DNA from: Anabaena azotica FACHB-119
GTDB lineage: Bacteria > Cyanobacteriota > Cyanobacteriia > Cyanobacteriales > Nostocaceae
Direction: 5' to 3'
Assembly (NCBI RefSeq): GCF_014697625.1
Contig: NZ_JACJSG010000012.1
Span: 113,796 to 177,795 of the forward strand
DNA length: 64,000 nucleotides
Shown here: positions 1 to 10,200 of the stretch, in pieces
Numbering within the stretch: the first letter of the stretch is position 1
Layout: each line of letters starts with the position of its first letter
Program-made: the position numbers and the translations under genes
Notes under the pieces: generated by a model
Database searches by the model: none
What the model was told of the DNA's origin: nothing
The model's input: only the letters and a program-made list of their open reading frames with translations

Positions 1-317
1 GCACTTCCAATTGCACCGATTTTAGTTTCTGCACTGGCAACTGGCTTAGAACTCAAAAATGTGAGAACTGGAATTTGGCGGATAAATAGGGTTGCCGCCC
101 TACGACCTCCAATGTTGTGAGGATGAATGCTTGTGATCACAGCATCCGAGGTTGTTTTGCCTTCTCTTGATTGAAACTCTCCTACCTTGACTACATCACT
201 AGCTAAAATTTGTGCATCTGGTGCTGTGGTTTTAGTAGTTTGAGTCCGACCGACTGCGGGCGTACCCAGAACAGTTACAGAGAGGGCGACAATAGTCCAC
301 AAATGTCTTTGATTCAT
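1..317 (-). CDS. RlpA-like exported protein, 5' part (cut by window edge)
   Basis: A reading frame starts at the ATG complementary to 315-317 and stays open to the left edge of the window, giving about 105 residues. The N terminus (MNQRHLWTIVALSVTVLG) is a typical Sec signal peptide. The following part contains the stretch ITSIHPHNIGGRRAATLFIR and then PVLTFLSS, which I associate with the N-terminal region preceding the double-psi beta-barrel of cyanobacterial RlpA-family (septal lytic transglycosylase-like) proteins. The catalytic barrel itself lies outside the window, so the family call is tentative. Two 33-bp tandem repeats (366-431) sit just upstream of the start. Confidence 0.5.
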   Translation of the reverse strand, partial: MNQRHLWTIVALSVTVLGTPAVGRTQTTKTTAPDAQILASDVVKVGEFQSREGKTTSDAVITSIHPHNIGGRRAATLFIRQIPVLTFLSSKPVASAETKIGAIGS

Positions 318-1171
318 GCGTCCGATTTTAAAGCGACTGTAGAACAGCAGTTTTTTAACTCATCAGAGTTTGATTCACTTTGTAGTGGCGACTCCTAAGA
401 GTTTGGTTCACTTTTTAGTGGCAACTCCTAAAAATGCAAACTCGTTCCGCTTTCACTTTCTTGGTTTGTAACTGCAACAGACTAACACGAACTTCTGGAG
501 TTGGGGATCAGGGTTTTAGCGTAGAGATCGACCCTTTAAACAAATTTTGTTTCTGTGAACAAGGGTGAAACCTTGTTCAAACGCGGATTTTGCCTATGTA
601 GCGTTTTTTTCGATCTACTAGGATTTTTTTTATAAAACTTCATAATTTCCTGATAGGAAATCACCTTTTAATTCATCTAAATTTTAAGTAATACTTCTAA
701 TATTTGATGTATTTTTTAATGCTTATTAATATTTTTAATAAAAAAATAGTAATTTCTTATACTACATTATTTTCTATCTAACTTGATGTCATTAATTTAT
801 TTTATACTTACTTCATATTAGCCTATAACCAAGATATGTCAATGGTTACAGAGGCGAAAATTTTGGAAAAATATACAAGTGAGTATTTACTACCATTGAT
901 TTTTTATGATACATGGATATGTATTCCTACTTTTAAATTTGTAAAAAAACGTGATATGGGTGACAACCAAAGGCAGTAAAGCTAAGTAAAAAAAACTTCC
1001 TAGTTTTGTAGCTATTTTGTTTTAATTTAAAAACAGAATTGCATAGTGAGATAATGGGGAATAAGGGGTTAGTTTGAGTAACCCGACCAACAAATGTATA
1101 AAAAATAACAGTTGTTGAAAAACCCCAAATTACTTAATAAAATTCAATTTTCGAGAGCAAGCTATTAGCTG
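318..1171. other. intergenic region, 854 bp, no gene seen
   Basis: Divergent spacer between the RlpA-like gene and glsA. Apart from the 33-bp tandem repeat at 366-431 it is AT-rich sequence without a convincing reading frame or RNA gene. It must carry promoters in both directions, but none is clear enough to place. Confidence 0.5.
366..431. repeat. two tandem 33-bp repeats upstream of the RlpA-like gene
   Basis: Positions 366-398 and 399-431 are direct tandem copies that differ at three positions. Each begins GAGTTTG and ends ACTCCTAA and contains a small inverted repeat of the form CACT-N4-AGTG. They lie 49-114 bp upstream of the minus-strand start at 317, where a duplicated regulator site could act; that role is inference. 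Confidence 0.6.
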
Positions 1172-2152
1172 ATGACCAATAAAGTAAATCAAGGAGATTT
1201 GGAAATACTACCCTCCCCCCTGTTAACGGTGATTAATGATTTGCATTCTAAATACAAGTCATTAAAGGAAGGGATAGTAGCAAACTACATACCAGAACTA
1301 GCCAAAGTTGACCCGGATCTATTTAGTATTTCCATCGTTACGGTAGACGGTCAGGTTTATCAGGTAGGAGATTATCAACAACTTTTTACTATTCAGTCAA
1401 TTTCTAAAGTTTTTGCTTACGGACTGGCTTTGGAAGACCACGGACGAGATTATGTGTTAACCAGGGTTGGTGTAGAACCAACAGGGGACGCTTTTAATGC
1501 GATTATTTTGGATGAGCAATCGAAGCGACCTTATAACCCGATGGTAAATGCTGGTGCGATCGCCACTACTAGTTTAATCAAAGGGGCGGGAGCAACAGAA
1601 CGCCTCAATCGCGTACTGGAAATGTTTCGCCGCTATATCGGCCATGACGTATTCGTGGACATTTCCGTATTTACTTCCGAACGCAGCACCGGACACCGTA
1701 ACCGAGCAATGGCGCACCTCATGCTCAACTTTGGCATGATAGATAAAAATATAGAAGAAGCCTTAGACCTATATTTTCAACAATGTGCTGTGATGGTGAA
1801 TTGCCATGACTTAGCAGTGATGGCGGCTACCTTAGCGAACCGGGGCGTAAACCCAATCACAGGAGAACAAGCAGTAAATAGTAGATATATAAAAGATATC
1901 CTCAGCGTCATGTACACCTGTGGGATGTACAACTTTGCGGGCGAGTGGGCTTATAAAGTGGGGATTCCTGCCAAAAGCGGCGTTTGTGGCGGAATTTTAG
2001 CAGTTGTCCCCAATAAGATGGGCATTGCTGTATTTTCTCCACCTTTAGATATTAGAGGTAACAGCGTGCGGGGTGTGAAAGTTTGCGAAGAACTTTCAGG
2101 GCAGTTGGGGTTACATCTATTTGAATGTGGGAAATTTGGGACTGGGGAGTAG
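1172..2152 (+). CDS. glsA: glutaminase A
   Basis: Hydrolyses L-glutamine to glutamate and ammonia in the cytoplasm. The 326-residue product has the usual length and layout of the GlsA family, which has a serine beta-lactamase-like fold. The SxxK nucleophile motif is visible as QSISKVF near residue 75, followed by the conserved NPMVNAGAI stretch and, near the C terminus, [15 protein letters not shown]. No strong Shine-Dalgarno sequence precedes the ATG, which is the first Met of the open frame. The gene is followed by a tandem heptamer array and faces mltA convergently. In a nitrogen-fixing cyanobacterium it would contribute to glutamine/glutamate balance. Confidence 0.93.
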   Translation: MTNKVNQGDLEILPSPLLTVINDLHSKYKSLKEGIVANYIPELAKVDPDLFSISIVTVDGQVYQVGDYQQLFTIQSISKVFAYGLALEDHGRDYVLTRVGVEPTGDAFNAIILDEQSKRPYNPMVNAGAIATTSLIKGAGATERLNRVLEMFRRYIGHDVFVDISVFTSERSTGHRNRAMAHLMLNFGMIDKNIEEALDLYFQQCAVMVNCHDLAVMAATLANRGVNPITGEQAVNSRYIKDILSVMYTCGMYNFAGEWAYKVGIPAKSGVCGGILAVVPNKMGIAVFSPPLDIRGNSVRGVKVCEELSGQLGLHLFECGKFGTGE

Positions 2153-2156
2153 GGAG

Positions 2157-2240
2157 TGTCAGTTAACAGTTATCAGTGAACAGTGAATATCACCTGATAA
2201 CTGTTAACTGTTAACTGTTAACTGTTAACTGATAACTGAT
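2157..2240. repeat. tandem heptamer repeat (TTAACTG type)
   Basis: Imperfect tandem copies of a 7-bp unit (TTAACTG/ATAACTG) fill the gap between the convergent stops of glsA and mltA. Such short tandemly repeated heptamers are a hallmark of Nostoc/Anabaena genomes. The last repeat abuts the mltA stop codon. Confidence 0.85.
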
Positions 2241-3472
2241 TATCTCCTCAGCAGCAAATAATATAGTGAACCAGGGCCGCCAGTAACGCCTGCGCGATCG
2301 CCTGCTTGTTTGCCGGTTCCCATGAAGTAATCTACTCTGCCTGGGCCTTTGATGGCGTTACCTGTATCTTGATCTAAAACATAGCGGCTGACGGTGCGAT
2401 ACTCCATGCTGCCACTATCCGAGGGGAAGGGAATGGAAGTATGAATCAGCGCTAGTGCGCCTGGAGGCATTAAAGATTTATCGGTGGCAATGGAACGTTC
2501 TGCCGTCACTGGTACATTAATACTACCAGTAGCTGGTCTACTACCTGTTTCTTGGAAGAAGACAAATCTTTCCCAACGTGGCAGATAAACGTTCAGTTCC
2601 TCTGGTTGTTGGCGGAAGTAACTGATCATTTTTGGTAGCGTCATTCCCGATAAGGGCAGTTTGCCGTCTTTTGCCAGTTCTCGCCCGATACTAGTCCAGG
2701 GATAATCGGTTCCGCCGCCGTAGCCGATCGCAGTTTGGCCGCCATCAGCTAACTTAATTTGGGCAGAACCTTGAATTTGCACCATGTAGGCATCTAGGCG
2801 ATCGCTAAACCAGAACAATTCATAACCACGCAACAGACCTTTATCCCCTTGTAAACCGTCTTCCCCTTCTAGTTGCAGCCTTGTGGGGTGTGGTTTCGGC
2901 CACTTGCTGAAATTAGAAGGTAATCGATAAACAGGATACTTATATATAGATGTCCTCACACGGCTAGCTTGATAAACTGGCTGGTAGTAGGAGGTAAACT
3001 TGACAGTACCCTTGCCATCGTTACCTACAGACTGGTAAAAAGCAAACTCTCGTCGCACAGCAGCTTGCAGTTCGGCGGGAGTTCTAGAGTTGACAACTAG
3101 TTGGCGGAAACGCAACAAACTCCGCCTGACACGAGTGAGGGTAATTCCTTTGACGGGATAATTTTGATAGATTCGTTTAGCGGTATTAGTTGTTAAATAA
3201 CGCAGACTGTTATCAATTGACGCTAGTAGCGCTTGGCGGTCACTTGGTCTACCAATACCAAAAAGTTGCTCATCAAAACCCAAACAAGGATTTTGGGTAA
3301 CACAATTATTGCCAACTTGTACAAGTGCGAGTGGCTGACTTGTTCCCAATGAGCGTAGTACAGGTTTGCTAGGGACTGGTGACGGAACATTAATCACCTG
3401 AGCTACTGCGATCGGACTTACACAAGCAATTCCCAGACTCAAGGAAACCAAAGCAAGGGTTTTTCTCATCAT
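2240..3472 (-). CDS. mltA: membrane-bound lytic murein transglycosylase A
   Basis: Cleaves peptidoglycan glycan strands in the periplasm, forming 1,6-anhydromuramic ends. The 410-residue product starts with a signal peptide (MMRKTLALVSLSLGIACVS). The MltA domain covers about residues 120-300 (FTSYYQPVYQAS; QIQGSAQIKLADGG) and is followed by a C-terminal 3D domain with the aspartates in GRVDYFMGTGKQAGDRAG. I see no lipobox at the cleavage site, so it may be periplasmic rather than a lipoprotein. The start codon is immediately adjacent to the stop of the small upstream gene (3473-3727), so the two are probably co-transcribed. Confidence 0.9.
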   Translation of the reverse strand: MMRKTLALVSLSLGIACVSPIAVAQVINVPSPVPSKPVLRSLGTSQPLALVQVGNNCVTQNPCLGFDEQLFGIGRPSDRQALLASIDNSLRYLTTNTAKRIYQNYPVKGITLTRVRRSLLRFRQLVVNSRTPAELQAAVRREFAFYQSVGNDGKGTVKFTSYYQPVYQASRVRTSIYKYPVYRLPSNFSKWPKPHPTRLQLEGEDGLQGDKGLLRGYELFWFSDRLDAYMVQIQGSAQIKLADGGQTAIGYGGGTDYPWTSIGRELAKDGKLPLSGMTLPKMISYFRQQPEELNVYLPRWERFVFFQETGSRPATGSINVPVTAERSIATDKSLMPPGALALIHTSIPFPSDSGSMEYRTVSRYVLDQDTGNAIKGPGRVDYFMGTGKQAGDRAGVTGGPGSLYYLLLRR

Positions 3473-3727
3473 TCAGTTGAATCTTTCAACACTAGAACTA
3501 AACACAGGTTCTACCCGAATTGCCACAATCCGGGATGGGCGCACCACCATATACTCTCCCTGAATATTCTTGATTGGTACGCTAATAAAATCACTAGAAC
3601 CACATTTGGGTACAAGCTCCCCACTATACCATTTTTGGAAATCCTGAATCGTGGGAAACCGGACTTCCTCACGATGACCACTTTCCAACATCAGGTGTAC
3701 GGCGTATTCACTCGGCGTTCTCGGCAT
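3473..3727 (-). CDS. conserved small hypothetical protein upstream of mltA
   Basis: An 84-residue soluble protein (MPRTPSEYAVHLMLESGHRE...) with no signal peptide or membrane segment that I can see. I do not recognise a named family. Its TGA stop directly abuts the ATG of mltA with no spacer, which supports an operon and makes the frame credible. Confidence 0.7.
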   Translation of the reverse strand: MPRTPSEYAVHLMLESGHREEVRFPTIQDFQKWYSGELVPKCGSSDFISVPIKNIQGEYMVVRPSRIVAIRVEPVFSSSVERFN

Positions 3728-4081
3728 AAGGTTGAATCCCTAAAATTATGTTCAACCCATTGTTAACCACGTTTTACCAGAATGAAAAGGGTAAGCATAC
3801 GGGGGAGTAATCAATTCAAAATTCGCGCATTCAAAATTCGCGCATTCAAAATTAAGAATCTCCCAGCACTCATCACCAGATACATCGCGCCGTGGAAGCC
3901 CCTACATTCATGTATGGGGGTAAGGCGCAGGTGATTTTAATCGCTGTTCAAAATACTTGTGTTTCATGAGATAATAACCCTGTGTCGAAATGAGCAAGGC
4001 ACTGTGCAACCCCATAGAAACGGCTTCAGCCAGTAGACATAAAGACTGTCGCGTAGTCTTGATAGGGTAGAAACATATTGC

Positions 4082-4270
4082 TTGCTAATGGGCAAAACAA
4101 TGTGTTTTTGGGGCGTGGGGATGAGTACATCCTCTTTAATCGTAACCGCGCCCAGAGGTTCGGGGGATAGTATTGCGAAACCTGAACAGGAATCCAACCG
4201 CTATTTCTCAGGGCTACTAAAAGCCCCCGGATTTATCCGTGGGGAATGCGTTACTCTCCAAATGTCCTAG
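4082..4270 (+). pseudogene. possible 3' remnant of an IS200/IS605-type tnpB
   Basis: The translation contains KPEQESNRYF...LKAPGFIRGE, a pattern I associate with frayed C-terminal ends of cyanobacterial TnpB genes. It overlaps a hairpin at 4224-4244 (CCCC-C-GGAT, two-base loop, ATCC-G-T-GGGG) of the kind seen at the right end of IS200/IS605 elements. No RuvC or zinc-ribbon residues remain, so this is at most a fragment. Confidence 0.3.
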
Positions 4271-4386
4271 CTATAGAAACTCATGAACCATTACTCCTAA
4301 GTTTTCCTTTCCGCCTATGACGGTTACTCACTAGGAGACGGTTCCCAAGAATTTTAAAGCCAGTAAATGTGTGAGTGGGTAGTGAA

Positions 4387-4430
4387 AACAACCTGTCAAC
4401 TGACAACTGACAACTGTCAACTGTCAACTG
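4387..4430. repeat. tandem heptamer repeat (CAACTGA/CAACTGT)
   Basis: Several head-to-tail 7-bp units of the same type as at 2157-2240, ending just before the stop codon of the permease gene at 4432. Confidence 0.75.
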
Positions 4431-4431
4431 T

Positions 4432-6378
4432 CTACCCTCCCACATGAATAGCAGGTCGCCTTTGGGGGTTCTTCTCTGCCCGGCGCAGGACTTCGCGGGT
4501 AACTACGGCGATATCACCTTCACCAAACAGGATAAAACGCAGCAAGTATTGGATGGGGTTTCCTTCTACCCAGCCGAAGTAAGCATGAGGGATTTTCCCG
4601 GTTTGATCACGTATATATAGAAGTAAAGCGGCGATCGCATTCGGTACGGCTGCACTCTCAGCGCGGAGGATGCGGTAATCTCCCACTTGTACGCCTTTGA
4701 CTTTGATAACTTCAGCGAAGTCTGAAGCATCGGAGACGATGATTTCTAAAAAGAGAATGGGATCTGTTGGCGGAATATGGTTGTCATCGCGTACTTCTTT
4801 CTCTTTAGCACAATACTCTTGTTCATTGCCCTCACTCAATCGATTAGCAATGAGGCGAATTGCTCCTTGGCTTTCTTCGGCAAGGAATTGGTGCGCGAGT
4901 TCGTCAATTTCGATTTGTTCTACCCGTAACTCAGTTGACCGCCAAACGCGGGACACTAAGGAGGTAATAATAATTGTACCGATGAAGAACCCAGCAATTC
5001 TAATACCTTCTGGTCTTTCGATGATATTGACAATAGTTGTATATATAAATACAATCGTGATCATACCAAAGATAAATCTGCCTTTTGTGGAGCGCTGACG
5101 GTGGGCGGAGAGGGTGACGGCAAAGGCGGCGGAAGTGATTAACACTAAGACACCTGTAGCGTAAGCTCCTCCTTGGGCTTCGACATCTGCTCGGAAGATA
5201 ATGGTAACTACAAAGGCGATCGCTGTATATACCAACACTAAAGGTCTGGCGGCTAATGCCCAACTGGGAGCCATACCATAACGTGGCAGGTAGCGAGGCA
5301 CAATATTTAGTAGTCCTGCCATTGCCGATGCACCAGCAAACCACAGAATAGAAATGGTGCTGAGGTCATAAATTGTGCCAAAGCTGTTACCTAAATATAG
5401 ATGAGCCAGATAAGCTAGGGCGCGTCCGTTGGCTTTACCACCTGTGGCAAATTCTGAAACTGGTATCAGCAAGGTGGTAATAAAGCTGCTGGTGAGTAAG
5501 AAGAAACTCATAATTAAAGCCGCCGCCGCCAGTAGCTTACGAGTATTACGAATGCGTCCTCTAGGGTGATCTGGAGTATCTTCGCTACTACCTTGAACCA
5601 AAGGCATAACGGTGACACCAGTTTCAAAACCTGATAAACCCAGTGCTAACCGGGGAAATAGCAAGATAGATACACCAAGGATGGTAAAAATATTGGAGTG
5701 ACGGGCAAAAACTGCTGCTTGCCAATTGGCGATCGTTGATGGATTAATGAGAATTTGATACGACCCCACGCCAATGACAATTAAATTTAGCAGCAGATAA
5801 ACGCTGACCAAAACCACTGCAATACCAATTGCTTCTCGAAAACCCCTCAAAAAAACTGCCCCTAATAACGATACTAATATCAGGGTAATAGCAATACTTT
5901 GATTATCGAATATATTTGGCGTGAGAGGATTTTCGATGATGTGGGCGGTAGCGTCAGCAGCCGATAGAGTAATTGTAATGATGAAGTCCGTCGCCACAAA
6001 ACCGAGTAGACATAATACAAGTAATTTCCCTTGCCACCAAGAAAGCAAATGCTCCAACATGGCAATAGAACCTTCACCATTAAAACTTTTACCAGCAATG
6101 CGGCGATAAATTGGCAATGCACCAAAAAGTGTTAGTAAAACTAAAATCAAGGTAGCTATGGGAGAAAGAGCGCCTGCTGCTAATGCTGCAATACCTGGTT
6201 GATAACCAAGGGTAGAAAAATAATCTACACCAGTTAAACACATTACCTGCCACCAGGGATGCTTGCGATGTGCTTCTTCCTTACGGTAAGGGCCTTCTTT
6301 CTTGCTTCTGTCTTCTTCTAGCAACCAGTCCATCAACCGTCTGCCGAGATGTTTTGTGGAAATAGTTTGTTTAGCCAT
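4432..6378 (-). CDS. APC-superfamily permease (amino acid or K+ type)
   Basis: A 648-residue inner-membrane transporter. After a basic cytoplasmic N terminus there are about twelve hydrophobic segments between residues 50 and 475, beginning [20 protein letters not shown] and containing the GEGSIAMLE stretch, followed by a soluble C-terminal region of about 170 residues ([17 protein letters not shown]...). This layout fits the amino acid-polyamine-organocation superfamily; the large C-terminal domain and GEG motif recall KUP/KimA-like potassium carriers more than classical amino acid permeases. The substrate cannot be decided from sequence. It is transcribed alone, with a long AT-rich upstream region. 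Confidence 0.8.
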   Translation of the reverse strand: MAKQTISTKHLGRRLMDWLLEEDRSKKEGPYRKEEAHRKHPWWQVMCLTGVDYFSTLGYQPGIAALAAGALSPIATLILVLLTLFGALPIYRRIAGKSFNGEGSIAMLEHLLSWWQGKLLVLCLLGFVATDFIITITLSAADATAHIIENPLTPNIFDNQSIAITLILVSLLGAVFLRGFREAIGIAVVLVSVYLLLNLIVIGVGSYQILINPSTIANWQAAVFARHSNIFTILGVSILLFPRLALGLSGFETGVTVMPLVQGSSEDTPDHPRGRIRNTRKLLAAAALIMSFFLLTSSFITTLLIPVSEFATGGKANGRALAYLAHLYLGNSFGTIYDLSTISILWFAGASAMAGLLNIVPRYLPRYGMAPSWALAARPLVLVYTAIAFVVTIIFRADVEAQGGAYATGVLVLITSAAFAVTLSAHRQRSTKGRFIFGMITIVFIYTTIVNIIERPEGIRIAGFFIGTIIITSLVSRVWRSTELRVEQIEIDELAHQFLAEESQGAIRLIANRLSEGNEQEYCAKEKEVRDDNHIPPTDPILFLEIIVSDASDFAEVIKVKGVQVGDYRILRAESAAVPNAIAALLLYIRDQTGKIPHAYFGWVEGNPIQYLLRFILFGEGDIAVVTREVLRRAEKNPQRRPAIHVGG

Positions 6379-7210
6379 TAAACACAGTTTTGTTGTAGAA
6401 ATAGCTGAGATGGAAATTCTGGAACTTTCAAGACTTACACAACGACATTCCCTAAGTTAGCAGGGTGTAAGGATTTGAATACATACAGTCCCATACTCCA
6501 TTCGTTTTTATGCGTAAGCCCTAACTTAGATGAAAAATTTTCAACTACAAATATAGTAAAAGACTATAGACAAACAAATTTAAGGTCTATCAACGGACTA
6601 CACCGCTACAACCTCTGTAATATCGCAGTTATGCACATAAGTTAGCCTCCGAAGTCACAGATAAACTTAAATCATTATTAAATTTACTTATGTTTATCTG
6701 CTTCCATCTCTGGTTTTATATATAGATTCGCATGAATAAATAAACTTTTAGCAAACAGAAGTAGATTAGCTTTGATTAAGATTTGGTTACCTGTAAGTTA
6801 AGGCATTTAAGTATCTACCGAAGAGAATGTATTCCTTTAAAGCCTCAATCAAGTGAATACTCTATTAGTTATATTAGCTAGAATTGTTAAAAAAATAATA
6901 AATAATTAGTATTATTACTTATATATCAAGTCAAGATATAGCAGTCGCCCTATAGATTAGGACATCATTCAATCTTCAAACCTTTACTTTCAAAGGCTTT
7001 TAACCCTGTCCCCTGTAACCTGTCCCCTGCTATAAATATTTTATCTTTAACAATTCCAGTTGTATATTATACAATAAAACAGTTAAATTTTATTTTAAAG
7101 CACATAAACTAAACAAAGTAATATTAGCAGCATAAGCTTATAAAGAAAATAGCAGAATATATTGAATATTTAACCTTGGTTTTTGGCAAGATAATCCAGG
7201 CTTTTTCATT
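6379..7210. other. intergenic region, 832 bp, AT-rich
   Basis: No reading frame or RNA gene recognised. A degenerate inverted pair at about 6430-6524 (AGACTTACACAA near one end, TGCGTAAGCCCT at the other) resembles the ends of repeat family A described elsewhere in this window. The rest is AT-rich, with a short repeated CTGTCCCCTG motif near 7010-7030. Confidence 0.45.
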
Positions 7211-10200
7211 TTATAGATATTGTAATGGTATATCTATAATGAATTCTGTTCCCTCTTCAGGAGTAGAATTACAAATTAATTTACCTTTATGTTTTTCCAC
7301 TACTATTTGATAACTAATAGATAGACCTAATCCTGTACCACTACCGATTGGCTTAGTAGTAAAAAATAGATCAAAAATTTTCTGTTGTGTTTCTTCTGTC
7401 ATCCCACAACCATTATCAGATATAGAGATTCTTATGGTATTAGAGTTTATTAATGCAGTATTAATACGAATTTGCGGTCTGTGCATTCGTTCATTATCTT
7501 TAAAGTTTGAATGTTCTAAAGCGTCAATTGCGTTGGTCAATATATTCATGAATACTTGATTAAGTTGACTAGCATAACAAGTGACTGGAAGTAATTTTCC
7601 ATAGTCTTTAATAATTTCAATTTCAGGTTTTACTTGCTCACACAATCGTTTATTGCTACTACCAATTTTCTTAATTCGATGTTGCAAAAGTAGCAAAGTA
7701 TTATCAATGCCTTCATGAATATCAACTGGTTTCATTTCGGCTTCATCCAAACGAGAAAAGTTACGTAGACTCAGAACTATGTTGCGGATTCTTGTACTGC
7801 CAAGTTTCATAGAACTGAGAATTTTTGGTAAATCATCAATAATAAAATTCAAATCAATTTCTTGTGACTTCTCTATAATTTTAGGATTAGCAATAGAATA
7901 CTCCTGCTGATATATCTTAATTAAATCTAATAAGTTTTCGATATAGGTGCTAGTGTAGTGAAGATTGGCATGGATAAAGTTGATGGGATTGTTAATTTCG
8001 TGGGCTATTCCCGCTACCATTTGCCCTAGAGACGACATTTTTTCACTTTGGACTAATTTAGCTTGAGTTAATTTCAACTCTTCAAGAGCAGCTTGCAAAC
8101 TAGAATTCTTTTGGTTAATTTCTGCGGTTCTAATAGCTACTTTTTCTTCTAATGTATGATTAGAGTCTTCTAGTTTTTCTTTAGCTGTGGCTAACTTTTT
8201 ATAGAGCATAGCATTCTCTAACGAGATTGCAGCTTGTGTAATTAAAAGTTTGAGAATTTCCAAGCGATCGCGTGTAAATGCTCCTATAATTAAATTATTT
8301 TCTAAATACACAATTCCCAATAACTTATTTTGTTTAATCATGGGAAGGCATAAAATGCTCTTCGGATTTCTCCATCTTAAATAACTATCTGTAGCGAACA
8401 TATTGGTAAATTCTGTATGCTCAATAACTAATATTTCTTGAGTTCGTTTGACATAGTTAATAACATTTATCGGCACATCCTGACTAGACTCGAATGGAAT
8501 TGATGAAAACTCTGTATGGTTAGCTGTAAATGTCGAGTTATTGCTAACTGCGGTAACGTTTAAGGTATTATCTTCTTTTAAAAGCAGAACACACTTTGAA
8601 GCGCCAGTATTTTCCATGACTAATTCAATGAGCTTAGAAATAAGCTGTTGGAGTTCAATTTCTCCCGATAGAACTTGTGAAGCTTTGATCACAGCCGACA
8701 AATCTAGTATATTGCCGATGCTGGTGCTACGAGCGCTAATCACACTTTGAGTAGTCGTGAGAGTGGGATCACTATCAACATCAGTATTAGTATTATTAGA
8801 TTGAGACTGGCTTTGCTCCTGCAATCTTGCTTTACTAACAGTAGTTAAAAATTGGGGATAACGTGTTTTTAAGTCTTGAATCTTAGCTAATGCACCCCAA
8901 CAAAGATAACAGTGGTAAGCATCAATTACATAAGTTTGGGCAAACTTATGTTTACCCCATTGCAAATAAAATTTAGCAGCGAGTTCATTGGCTAAAGCTT
9001 CCTCTTGAAGATATCCATATTCTTGAGCTAAAGCTATGGCGCGATCGTACAATTCCATAGCATCTACATTATTACCAATTACTCGATTTAGCTCTGCTTC
9101 TACTAAATAATATTTATGTAAAAAATTCATAGGGGCATTTTCTGCCCATTTTTTCATTCTTTGTTGATTCTTTATGACATATTTTAGAATATTATGTTGC
9201 TCATTTTTATCCTTATCTAAACACAAAGCTAAGGCAGATAAAGAGCTATAAAAATTGAAAATTGTCACCACAAATTTTGCTGGTGCTGTATTTAAATACT
9301 CCTCTGCACAAGTAGCATTTTCCCAAGCCTGGGCATAATTTCCCAATAAATAGCAGAGAAATAGTTTTTGCAAATATATATAAAATATTACAACTTTATT
9401 TCCTATGCCATGCAAAAGAGGCAGCATATTTTCTTCATTATATGCTATACCCTGTAAATAACATGAACCTTCTACACTCAATAGATTTAATACTGTTTGC
9501 CAGTTAATTGTGTGTAGCTGTAATGGTATTTCCTGTTTCAATTGGCTAATTTTGTCAGAATAATTATTCATTTCCTTCTCTAGTTCTGTTAGGTTATTTC
9601 CTAAGAAAAAGGAATGCTCAGAGTTCATATATATGGCGTAAGCAGCTTGCTCTAAATCTCCAGTCTCTAAACCTACTGAGTAAGCGGTTGTTAAAGAATT
9701 TAAGGTTTTTTTGAGGTGTTGCTGCCAATGTATTGTAAAATTATTTACAACAAAAGTTGTGATGCAAACTAGTCCTCTGGGATTAAAGATATCTAATAAG
9801 TTTAAAGCTACCTGACCTAAGCGATAACAAGAAGAGTAATCAGCAAATAGATTCCAACAAATCACTGCATAAACTGCATATGCCAGAGATGATACATCAC
9901 AATTTCCACAGACAAGTGATAAATTAACTTGTTTAAGAGCTATAAAAGAAAATAGCAGAGGATTACTAGCATAACTAATAGGTAAAAGTCGCCCTAGTAT
10001 TCTCATCCATATTAATTTTTTGTCGTTGGTAAGATGAGGTAAATTAACTAAACTTTCAATCTCTTTTCCGGCTAAAGCTAACTGTACTTGTTGTAATTCA
10101 ACTTCAATATCTGCCTGAGAGGGTTGTGCTGTAAACGCTAAATCCAGTAAATTTAATACTTCTATCCCTATTCTAATGGCATCAAAACTATAACCTTGTG

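Larger units (their letters stand above)
3728..4431. other. intergenic region with repeats and transposon-like debris
   Basis: No intact gene. From about 3810 there are three copies of a 15-bp unit (ATTCAAAATTCGCGC); 4082-4270 looks like the 3' end of a TnpB-type element; and 4387-4430 is a tandem heptamer array (CAACTGA/CAACTGT) ending at the permease stop codon. Confidence 0.5.

Noticed and set aside
6379..7210. Possible riboswitch upstream of the permease (c-di-AMP type was considered)
   Set aside because: Conserved riboswitch motifs could not be found by eye.
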